Assembly (NCBI GenBank): GCA_947167135.1 | Contig: CAMVGV010000004.1 | Location: 17,618 to 81,617, forward strand | From: an uncultured Lachnospiraceae bacterium | Lineage (GTDB): Bacteria; Bacillota; Clostridia; Lachnospirales; Lachnospiraceae | Direction: 5' to 3' | Length of the DNA: 64,000 nt | Notes under the pieces: model-generated | Database searches by the model: none | What the model saw: only the letters and a program-made list of their open reading frames with translations | Told to the model about the DNA's origin: nothing | Position numbers and translations under genes: made by a program | Shown here: piece by piece, positions 36,144-44,556 of the stretch | Layout of the letters: every line of letters begins with the position of its first letter | Position numbering within the stretch: position 1 is the stretch's first letter

Positions 36144-38231
36144 ATGCTGCGAATAGAAGAGATTTCGGGAAGAACATATCAGGAGAGAATGGCGGACTCC
36201 CTTACCGCCCTTCCCCTTATTTCGGAGGAATGGACAAACTATAATGCCTCCGATCCAGGAATAACGATTCTCGAAAACCTCATAGCCTTTGAAGCACTTC
36301 AGGGCTCATATATAAGCGACCTGGACTTTGAGACAAGGTTCAGGCTGCTGAAGATGGCGGGCTTCACACCCTCCAGGGCGAAGTGCGCGAGGGTTCTTCT
36401 TTCCCCCGTGAATACGGAGAAGAGCTTCCGGCTCAGCGCAAACCAGAAGTTCAAGCTCGGCGATCTTATTTTTGAGACAAAGAAGGCCGTGAATACCGGC
36501 GGGATTTCCCTTACGGGTATATTTTCCTCCTACGGCGGTTCCTTCCACGATTTCAGCTTTTTAAGCGACAGGGAATACAGGATGTCTGCCAGAGTGTTCG
36601 GAGAAGAGCCTAAGGCAGGTGACTGCATATACTTTGTTTCCAATGCTTTTCCGGATCCGGGAAGCGATACCTGCTTTTATATCTCTATAGACACCAGGTT
36701 CAACCGGAATCCCGTAACCGACCGCTCGGACAATATCTTTGCATCTCTTAAATGGGAATACTTTACCGCTGAGGGCTTTAAGGAACTGAAGGTCCACGAT
36801 TATACTGGCGCCTTTCTTTTAAGCGGAGAGATAAAATTCAGGATCCCGGATAAAAAGGCCGTACCCTTCGAAGGAACACCGGTAAAGGGCTATTGCATAA
36901 GGGCTACGCTGACACATGCAAGCTATGATGTGGTTCCGAGATTCAAGTCGGTGAACGGCTTCCTTTTCGAGGTATGGCAGAAAAATTCCAGGTCACTCTC
37001 AATAACCAGCCAGAAAACGGACAGGCTGGAGATAACTAGTCCTTTTGAGGATGAGTATGTGCTGGTATTTGCGAAGGATAAGAAGGGCTCTTCCTACAGA
37101 AGATATGAGCTTGTAACCGGCTACGGCAAGAAGGGGAGGTGCTGTCTCTACGAGAGGAAGGGAAAGAGAAAGTTTTCCCTGACCTTTGACGAGGAAGCCT
37201 TCGGCTATGTTCCATTCAAGACCAAGGATGCGGTGCGTGTCGTACTTTACAGTGAAGAGGTTATGCGGCGTTACCGCATAGGGCAGGTTCTGGGATATGA
37301 CGATCAGGAGCTGGAGCTTCCGTTAAAGCACATTGTACCGGACAGCTTCTGTCTCATAGCAAAGAGATATGATGAAGACGGAGGAGAGATCTTCAATTTC
37401 GTCCGTCCGGGGAAAAATGAGGGGGATGCCCTGACCTTCCATCTCCTTGAGAATGACGGAAAGATCATAATAGAGGATGCAGGAGACTACATAGGAGCAG
37501 AGCTCTTTATGGCATCGGCCGCGGTTACGGACGGAGCCAGAGGAAATATCAGAGCCGGAAATACCCTGAAAGCCCTTGAAATAGACGGAAATCCCGGGTT
37601 CTACAATCCCGGACCGGGAAACGGCGGCGCATACAGGGAGAGCCTTGAGGAGGTAAGGAGCCGCTTCAGAGAGGATATCTTTACTCCCTATACCTGTATC
37701 ACGGCAGCTGATTACGAGAGAGTGGTGGCGGCAACTCCCGGGCTTTGTATCAGGAAGACAAGGGCGGTCATGGATGAAATGGAAAACATAGTCCATATCG
37801 CCGTGATGCCGGGAACGGATGAGAAGTTCCCCACTCTTTCGGAGGAATACAGGAAGTCGATAAACGATACGCTTTTTGAAAGAAGGCTTATCACCACAAG
37901 ATTCCAGATACTGTCTCCCGTATATACGAAGGTGTCAGTAAAGACCACAGTGTATGTAAAGAGGCATTTCGGTGATGCCCTTCTGCACATAGAAACTGCT
38001 TTGAAGGAAAAGCTTGATTATATTTCCGGGGATAATAATTTCGGCGATGTGCTCCGCTTCGAGGATGTTTTTCATGTGATGGAGGAGCTGGAATGCGTGG
38101 AATATGTATATGAGCTCTTTATGAGGCCGGAGAATGCAAAATATGCGACCCTCAGAGATTCAAACATATATCCTGCGGAAAACTGCCTTCTGTACCCGGG
38201 AAATCTGGATATTGAGATAGTGGGCAGTTGA
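36144..38231 (+). CDS. Baseplate J/gp6-like protein 2 (Pvc12-like)
   Basis: NYNASDPGITILENLIAFEALQGSYISDL and ESLEEVRSRFREDIFTPYTCITAADYERVVAATPGLCIRKTRAV. Confidence 0.85.
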   Translation: MLRIEEISGRTYQERMADSLTALPLISEEWTNYNASDPGITILENLIAFEALQGSYISDLDFETRFRLLKMAGFTPSRAKCARVLLSPVNTEKSFRLSANQKFKLGDLIFETKKAVNTGGISLTGIFSSYGGSFHDFSFLSDREYRMSARVFGEEPKAGDCIYFVSNAFPDPGSDTCFYISIDTRFNRNPVTDRSDNIFASLKWEYFTAEGFKELKVHDYTGAFLLSGEIKFRIPDKKAVPFEGTPVKGYCIRATLTHASYDVVPRFKSVNGFLFEVWQKNSRSLSITSQKTDRLEITSPFEDEYVLVFAKDKKGSSYRRYELVTGYGKKGRCCLYERKGKRKFSLTFDEEAFGYVPFKTKDAVRVVLYSEEVMRRYRIGQVLGYDDQELELPLKHIVPDSFCLIAKRYDEDGGEIFNFVRPGKNEGDALTFHLLENDGKIIIEDAGDYIGAELFMASAAVTDGARGNIRAGNTLKALEIDGNPGFYNPGPGNGGAYRESLEEVRSRFREDIFTPYTCITAADYERVVAATPGLCIRKTRAVMDEMENIVHIAVMPGTDEKFPTLSEEYRKSINDTLFERRLITTRFQILSPVYTKVSVKTTVYVKRHFGDALLHIETALKEKLDYISGDNNFGDVLRFEDVFHVMEELECVEYVYELFMRPENAKYATLRDSNIYPAENCLLYPGNLDIEIVGS

Positions 38232-38252
38232 TCTTATAAAGCCTTGTTGTAA

Positions 38253-38281
38253 CTATTCAGAATCCGAAGGGTTCCGAATAG
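38253..38281 (+). promoter_or_regulatory. Intergenic hairpin between baseplate J-like and tail protein I genes
   Basis: CTATTC-A-GAATCC-GAA-GGGTTC-C-GAATAG: two 6-bp arms separated by one A/C mismatch. Confidence 0.5.
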
Positions 38282-38319
38282 ATATGCCCTGTTGATGAAA
38301 GGAGCGGCATAGAAAGAAT

Positions 38320-39423
38320 ATGCCCAGATATTCCATAAGAAAAAACAGAATAATGGAGGGATGCCATAAGGGCTTCAGCTATGATCCGGTCAATAAACCT
38401 ACGGCTCTTACCTTTGATCCCGAAGAGATGTTCCATGCGATCTTCCTTAAGGGGATCGATTCCACGAAAAAGGGGGCAGAATGGGGGAGACTTTTCTTTA
38501 AGGCTGCCGGATCGGATGAAGCCGCATTGACGGTTTATATTCTTTCAACCGACTACAGGGATGATCTTTCGGAAGCCGCGGGAATGGATATTGATAAGTA
38601 TCTGTGCGGGGAGGAGGCGGATGTAAGGGAGAAGACTGAGTTCCTGAAAAGAATGGGTGCGATCCGGATAAACGGATGCTCAGACTGCCTGCTCTATGAT
38701 ATTTCGGGTCAGTATATCTTCATAGCTATAGAGGTTTCCGGCGAGGGGAGCCTTGATATCTCGGATATCGTTCTCGACAGCAAAGGGGATAATTTCATGG
38801 ATACCTATCCGGAGGTGTACAGACAGAGAAACAGCTTTTTCCACAGATATATTTCCATATTTTCGTCTATATACAATGACTTCCAGAGAGATATAGATTC
38901 CCTGTCGGATGTGCTTGATCTTGACAAGTGCAACGAAGAACAGCTGATCATATACGGAGGCTGGATGGGTATGGATCTTTCCGGAGGCTTCCTGGAGGAG
39001 GATGTTTTCCGGCAGCTTGTGAAGGAGGCATACAGCTTAAACCGTATGAAGGGAACCAGAAAAGCAATTGAACGCATACTTGAGATCATACTTAAGGAAA
39101 AACCTGTTATAATAGAACATAACCTTGTGCGCTCGGCCATCAGGGAGGAGGAGATCGAGCTTCCCGAAAACTTTAAGGCACGGGGAATATATGATGTTAC
39201 CATACTGGTTAAGCGTCATATTACCGAGGAATTAAGGCATCAGGCACTATATATCCTGAATCAGTATATGCCCCTTAGAACCCGTATATCCTTAGCCCAG
39301 CTGGACGAGAGGCCTGTTGTCGATTCCAACAGCTACCTTGATATTAATACGAGGCTGCCCGGAGAGAGCAAGGCGGTTCTGGATAAGGAAATTTCAATGG
39401 ACGGTATAACGGTTTTACTGTAG
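38320..39423 (+). CDS. Phage tail protein I-like baseplate component
   Basis: YPEVYRQRNSFFHRYISIFSSIYNDFQRDIDSLSDVLD...YGGWMGMDLSGGFLEEDVFRQLVKEAYSLNRMKGTRKAIERILEIIL. Confidence 0.85.
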   Translation: MPRYSIRKNRIMEGCHKGFSYDPVNKPTALTFDPEEMFHAIFLKGIDSTKKGAEWGRLFFKAAGSDEAALTVYILSTDYRDDLSEAAGMDIDKYLCGEEADVREKTEFLKRMGAIRINGCSDCLLYDISGQYIFIAIEVSGEGSLDISDIVLDSKGDNFMDTYPEVYRQRNSFFHRYISIFSSIYNDFQRDIDSLSDVLDLDKCNEEQLIIYGGWMGMDLSGGFLEEDVFRQLVKEAYSLNRMKGTRKAIERILEIILKEKPVIIEHNLVRSAIREEEIELPENFKARGIYDVTILVKRHITEELRHQALYILNQYMPLRTRISLAQLDERPVVDSNSYLDINTRLPGESKAVLDKEISMDGITVLL

Positions 39424-39433
39424 GGAAGGAGAA

Positions 39434-39745
39434 TTGCCGTTACTTATGAACATTACGGAAGAGAGAAACGGGGAAAATGTGCGCCTGGAGGTGGAGGGAA
39501 GAATAGACAGTGCCAACTGTGCAGAATTCCAGGACAGGCTGCTTAAGGCATTTTTTAATTCGACTTCCGTCACACTTGATCTGGAGGGTGTTGTCCAGCT
39601 TTCAAGTGCTGCGCTCAGGGCTCTTATGCTTGGAAAGAAGACTGCAGAGTCCAAGGGAGGCAGCTTTGTGGTCCTGAATGCAAGTCCGGCCGTATGTGAT
39701 GTTTTCAGAGTGACGGGCTTTGATAAGCTCCTTGATATCCGTTAG
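39434..39745 (+). CDS. STAS-domain anti-sigma-factor antagonist-like protein
   Basis: 103 aa; LEVEGRIDSANCAEFQDRLL..., LDLEGVVQLSSAALRALMLGKKTAESKGGSFVVLNASPAVCDVFRVTGFDKLLDI with the expected Ser in the SSAALR segment. Confidence 0.88.
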   Translation: MPLLMNITEERNGENVRLEVEGRIDSANCAEFQDRLLKAFFNSTSVTLDLEGVVQLSSAALRALMLGKKTAESKGGSFVVLNASPAVCDVFRVTGFDKLLDIR

Positions 39746-39748
39746 AAG

Positions 39749-40396
39749 ATGATAAGCTTTGAGAAGATCAGAAAAACCTTCGCGGAGGGTGAAAAACCGG
39801 TATTCGAAGAATTCAGCGAGTATATTGAGGAGGGAGAATTTGTCATCCTTACGGGAAGGAGCGGAAGCGGGAAAAGCACTCTCATAAAGATGCTCCTTAA
39901 GGAAACCGAGCCTGACGGTGGAAAGATAGTGGTGGACGGCCGCGATATCTCAGAGATCAAACCGGGGGAGATACCGTTTTACAGAAGAGGGATAGGAGTG
40001 ATCTTTCAGGATTTCAGGCTGTTTGATGAGTACACTGTATTCGGAAATCTGGAGGTCACACTAAGTCTCACCGGAGGCAGCGGCAAGGATACTGAAAAGA
40101 GGATAACCGATATCCTGAAGCTTCTGGGCATTGACAGGCTTCATAAGCGTTACCCCGGGGAGCTGTCCGGAGGGGAAAAGCAAAAGGTCTGTATGGCAAG
40201 AGCCATAATAAATGACCCGAAGATAGTACTGGCGGACGAGCCCACCGGCAACCTCGATCCCGGGTCATCGAAGGAGATATTCAGACTTCTGGAGCTCATA
40301 CACAGACACGGGACGACCATTCTGATGGCCACACATGATTTTGACACTGCCGGAGCACTCATTAAGGAGGGAAGAAGGGTTTCTCTGGACAAATAA
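39749..40396 (+). CDS. FtsE-like ABC ATPase
   Basis: Walker [68 protein letters not shown]. Confidence 0.9.
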   Translation: MISFEKIRKTFAEGEKPVFEEFSEYIEEGEFVILTGRSGSGKSTLIKMLLKETEPDGGKIVVDGRDISEIKPGEIPFYRRGIGVIFQDFRLFDEYTVFGNLEVTLSLTGGSGKDTEKRITDILKLLGIDRLHKRYPGELSGGEKQKVCMARAIINDPKIVLADEPTGNLDPGSSKEIFRLLELIHRHGTTILMATHDFDTAGALIKEGRRVSLDK

Positions 40397-40478
40397 ACTA
40401 AACGCCCATATCCTGTTCCTCGCGGAATGGTTTAAGGCGACAGGTACTTTTAGAGCAAATTGAAAGGATTTTTACGAT

Positions 40479-41372
40479 ATGTCTGTTATTCAGAAAATAC
40501 TGCTTGCATTAAGCTGCGTACTCTTTGCGGCAACCATATACTGTCTGTTTTTGAGGGACATTTATCTGGTGGTGTTTTTCTTCCTGCTGCATTCACTGTG
40601 TCTCATTTTCTTTTCCTACAGGACATACACGGATATTGCAAGCACAGCCCACTTTTCAGATACCTACCAACAGGATATCGGAATGGAGATAGCCGCAAAG
40701 GATAAGGAGCTGGAGAAGCTGAAGGAGGAACTGGATCTCAGGGAAAAGAGGACCAGCGAGCTTTACACCAACGTTGGAGAGCTGAACGATAAGCTGGAAG
40801 GCTTCGAGAAGGAGATAAGCGATCTTAAGGCGGAAAAGGCTGCTCTGGAGGAAAAAGTCCAAAAGGACAGGGAGGAGAAGCGTACGGATTACGGCGCACT
40901 GCTCCCTCCGGTCGATGGGGAAGAGCATTCAGAGACCGTGAATATTCTGGATATAGCCGAGATGGCAAAGCAGGAATTCCTTACAGATGCAAAGAATGTG
41001 AATATGGCCATCAATATTTCATCTGCTGACAGCACCCTTCTGGTGAAGGCAGATCCAAACCGTCTTCTCATACTGTTCAGGAATATTATAGATAATTCCA
41101 TAAAGTATATGAGGAAGGCGGGAAGTCTGGTGATCACCGTATCAACCATAGGAGACGACATCTTCATCGTTTTGAAGGATACGGGAGAGGGACTGCCGGA
41201 GGATGAGACAAAGCATATATTCGAGCTGAATTACCAGGGCAGCAACAGAGTAAGCGGCAATGGTCTGGGGCTTGCGCAGGCGAAGGCCATCGTGGAATAC
41301 TATGGCGGAACCATATATGCAAAGAGCAGGAAAGGATTCGGAATGGGGATCTACATTCAGCTCCCGGCGTAA
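40479..41372 (+). CDS. Membrane histidine-kinase-like ATPase (HATPase_c) with coiled coil
   Basis: Two N-terminal TMs, coiled coil, N box RNIIDNSIKYM, G1 DTGEGLP, G2 GNGLGLAQAKAIVEYYGG; no evident phosphoacceptor H-box. Confidence 0.85.
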   Translation: MSVIQKILLALSCVLFAATIYCLFLRDIYLVVFFFLLHSLCLIFFSYRTYTDIASTAHFSDTYQQDIGMEIAAKDKELEKLKEELDLREKRTSELYTNVGELNDKLEGFEKEISDLKAEKAALEEKVQKDREEKRTDYGALLPPVDGEEHSETVNILDIAEMAKQEFLTDAKNVNMAINISSADSTLLVKADPNRLLILFRNIIDNSIKYMRKAGSLVITVSTIGDDIFIVLKDTGEGLPEDETKHIFELNYQGSNRVSGNGLGLAQAKAIVEYYGGTIYAKSRKGFGMGIYIQLPA

Positions 41373-41384
41373 GGGTAAGAACGG

Positions 41385-41960
41385 ATGAGAAACGGAATAG
41401 GAAAAAGAATACTTATAATAGTCGCTCTGTTTTATATTTTTGTGACTCTTTTCGCGGTGGGCATCCTGGGTATATCCACGGTTTCAAAGGAAAATCAGAA
41501 GATTCTGGAGGAAGCTGTAGATGCGCAGATGGAAAACAGGGTAGCCGCTATGAATAAGCTGCAGGAAAAAGAGGATAAGGAGACCGTTTCTTCCGAAGAG
41601 TCCACAGAGGAATCTACAGAGGCATCTACAGAGGCTTCCACAGAGGAGACAGGTGAGGCTGCGGACGAAGAGACAGCCACAGAGGATGCAGGCACAAAAT
41701 ATTATGCCTTTACCGCAAATAATTCCGCTGGACGGCTGAATATCAGAAAGGAACCCGGCACCAGCGCAAAGATAGTGGGAAGGATGCATCCCGGAGATAC
41801 GGGCTTTATACTTGATATCGGCGACGAGTGGTCCAGGGTTTCCGTGGAGGAAACAAAGGGGTATTGTGCAAATGAGTATCTGTCCATAAGGGAGATAAAG
41901 GAGGAGGAATACCCCGAAGAGCTGAAGCCCCTTATGGGACCGGAAGAGAGCGGAAACTGA
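41385..41960 (+). CDS. Membrane-anchored SH3b-domain protein
   Basis: N-term TM, (STEE/STEAS) linker, then GRLNIRKEPGTSAKIVGRMHPGDTGFILDIGDEWSRVSVEETKGYCANEYLSI. Confidence 0.85.
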   Translation: MRNGIGKRILIIVALFYIFVTLFAVGILGISTVSKENQKILEEAVDAQMENRVAAMNKLQEKEDKETVSSEESTEESTEASTEASTEETGEAADEETATEDAGTKYYAFTANNSAGRLNIRKEPGTSAKIVGRMHPGDTGFILDIGDEWSRVSVEETKGYCANEYLSIREIKEEEYPEELKPLMGPEESGN

Positions 41961-42187
41961 TGAGACTTAATGACAGACTGGTCAAGGATCAGCAGAGGGT
42001 GGAAAAGGCAAAGACACTTCCGGATCCCTATTATGATTCGGAGGCTGCCTGGATGGAATACAAGGACAGGGAGAAGGAAACCCCACTGGACAGGTATAAG
42101 GGGGTTTTTGCCGTAGAGGATAAAAAATCTTTAAATACCCGCCCCTCTGTTTTTGATGCAACGACTGTCTTTAAGACCGGGGAGTAA
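41960..42187 (+). CDS. Small hypothetical protein (75 aa)
   Basis: Start overlaps upstream stop (TGATGA); in operon. Confidence 0.5.
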   Translation: MRLNDRLVKDQQRVEKAKTLPDPYYDSEAAWMEYKDREKETPLDRYKGVFAVEDKKSLNTRPSVFDATTVFKTGE

Positions 42188-42201
42188 GATGAGAGCAGTA
42201 T

Positions 42202-44556
42202 ATGGATAAATACGATTCAAAACTTCGAAGTAAGCCTTTTGGCAGCTATAACGAGTACATGGAGTATATATTTGACTGCGTGAATATCGGCGTGGACAAA
42301 TATATTGACAAAATGAAGACCATGTATGCTTCAGGGGACGGCGGTTACAAGAACGTGCTCTATCCCGATATAGAGGTAGTTTCTGATCTTACCAATGCAA
42401 AGATAGAAAGATTCTACCAGGATTCTGGGGAAGATTCGGAGAACGGAGAGGAAGCAGAGAAGGTTCTCGAAGAGGAAGAAGAGGATGATGAGGATGAGCC
42501 CTTTGATGAGGAGCTTTTGAGTCTTCTCGGAAACTTCGGTGCCTCTGACGGTTCGGATGAAGAGAAGAGTGAAAAAGAGGAGAGCGGAAAGGTAAAGGTC
42601 AGCGCTCTTTCCATAACGGAAAAGCTCGATTTCATAAAGGAGAGGGCTGCCCTGACCGTCGAAGAGGGGACAGCTCTTCCCTTCTATGAGCTTTGCGAAA
42701 AGCTTGAGTATGAACCCTTTACCGTATTCTGCTTTGCCTGCGGTATCCTTTCATCCACCCAGACCGACTATGCGGGAGTATTCCAGATCATAAACGAGAA
42801 TATGAATCTGTCGGCTCCGACCATCGAGTCGGCGGCCAGGGTTTTCTACGGTGACCGTTTCTCCATAACCGGTGCATACGGGGATATGTCCACCTGCTTA
42901 GAGCAGCTTCTGCCGCTTCTTTCATTGAGTGTAATGAAGAGCATGCCCTTTTCTACGGTTGTGTCCCCGGATAAGCGGATAATTGACTTCCTCTTCGGAC
43001 GGAATCCCGACAAGCTTGATGAGGACTATTCACGCTTCATTTCCATGCTCACGAATAATGAAGAGCTTAATCCCATTATGGCAAACAAGGGGATACTTGA
43101 CGAGATGATGATATCCTACGATGAGGGTGTCAGGATCTTTTATTACTACGGAGACGAGGGAAGCGGGAGAAGGTTTTTCGTAAAGAATTTCTGCGCGGAC
43201 CGGAAGATCAAGGCCATTGCAATAAACTGCAAAAAGCTCTTTAATTATGATTACCAGTTTGTAGACCGTGCTCTCTGGGCGGTTACCAGGGAATGTATCC
43301 TTACCAATTCCTGCTGCTGCCTTACGGAGCTTTCCTATCGCGAGGAAGAAAAGGAAAAGTTCTTCGGATATATGGATATGGCTTTTTCAAAGCTTACCGA
43401 GCAGCAGATCACCGTTTTTGCAATGAGTAAGGAACATATTGATTTCAGGGAGGTCACAAAGATAGCCTATACGGAGCTTGAGCTTCCCACTCCTGATACC
43501 GGGGAAAGACAGGCCTGCTGGGAGTATTTCTCAAAGTCATATACACTGGACGAGGGCATCGATATGCTGGAGATGTCCACAAAGTTCCTCTTCACCCCCG
43601 GAAAGATAAGCGATGCCTTGAAGTATGCCCGTTCCCTTTCCACCATGGCTCAGGAAAAATCCATTTCAAGGGAGAAGCTTTTCCAGGGCTGCTACAATCA
43701 GATGAGCTCGGAGCTTACACAGAAGGCAACCAAGGTGAAGGCGAATTTCGGCTTCGAGGATATAGTAATGAACCCGAGCCAGAGGGAGACCTTAGAGCAC
43801 GCCATTGACCAGATGAATTTCCGTAAGCAGGTTTACGAGAACTGGCATTATACAAAGAAGTATCCCTACGGCCGCGGACTTTCCATCCTTCTCTTCGGTG
43901 CTCCCGGAACAGGTAAGTCCATGTGCGCCCAGGTTATAGCGCATGAACTTAATCTGGAGCTTTACAGGGTGGATCTTTCAAAGGTTATCGATAAGTATGT
44001 GGGTGAAACCGAAAAATCCATCTCAATGATCTTCCGTGAAGCAAAGAAATGTAACGTGGTTCTGTTCTTTGACGAGTGCGACACCCTGTTTGCAAAGAGA
44101 TCCGATGACGGAGGGTCGAATCAGGCCTCCAACAATAATAAGACGGCGCTCCTCCTGCAGGAGGTTGAGGCATATGACGGTGTATCGGTACTGGCAACCA
44201 ACTACAAGCACAATATAGACCCCGCATTCTTCAGACGTATGAAGTATATCGTGGAATTCCAGTTCCCGGATCCCGATACCAGGGAAATGCTCTGGACCAC
44301 CACCATCCCGAAGGATACGCCTCTTGCGGATGATGTGGACATAAGGTTCCTGGCGGAGAAATTCGAGTTTGTGGGAGGTAATATAAAGAACTGTATTTTG
44401 AATGCAGCCTTCCTTGCGGCAGCCGATCCCGAGGCAAACGGACAGGTGCATATGAAGCATTATCTTCTTGCCATCAAGTATGAATTTGTTAAGGTGGGCA
44501 AGGTATTTACGAAGTCTGACTTTGAACCCTATGCCGCGGAGGTGGGGCTTGCATAA
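42202..44556 (+). CDS. CIS AAA+ ATPase (Pvc15-like), copy 1
   Basis: Walker A LFGAPGTGKSMCAQVIA; Walker B VVLFFDECDTLFAKRSD; RRMKYIVEFQFPDPDTREMLW. Confidence 0.9.
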   Translation: MDKYDSKLRSKPFGSYNEYMEYIFDCVNIGVDKYIDKMKTMYASGDGGYKNVLYPDIEVVSDLTNAKIERFYQDSGEDSENGEEAEKVLEEEEEDDEDEPFDEELLSLLGNFGASDGSDEEKSEKEESGKVKVSALSITEKLDFIKERAALTVEEGTALPFYELCEKLEYEPFTVFCFACGILSSTQTDYAGVFQIINENMNLSAPTIESAARVFYGDRFSITGAYGDMSTCLEQLLPLLSLSVMKSMPFSTVVSPDKRIIDFLFGRNPDKLDEDYSRFISMLTNNEELNPIMANKGILDEMMISYDEGVRIFYYYGDEGSGRRFFVKNFCADRKIKAIAINCKKLFNYDYQFVDRALWAVTRECILTNSCCCLTELSYREEEKEKFFGYMDMAFSKLTEQQITVFAMSKEHIDFREVTKIAYTELELPTPDTGERQACWEYFSKSYTLDEGIDMLEMSTKFLFTPGKISDALKYARSLSTMAQEKSISREKLFQGCYNQMSSELTQKATKVKANFGFEDIVMNPSQRETLEHAIDQMNFRKQVYENWHYTKKYPYGRGLSILLFGAPGTGKSMCAQVIAHELNLELYRVDLSKVIDKYVGETEKSISMIFREAKKCNVVLFFDECDTLFAKRSDDGGSNQASNNNKTALLLQEVEAYDGVSVLATNYKHNIDPAFFRRMKYIVEFQFPDPDTREMLWTTTIPKDTPLADDVDIRFLAEKFEFVGGNIKNCILNAAFLAAADPEANGQVHMKHYLLAIKYEFVKVGKVFTKSDFEPYAAEVGLA

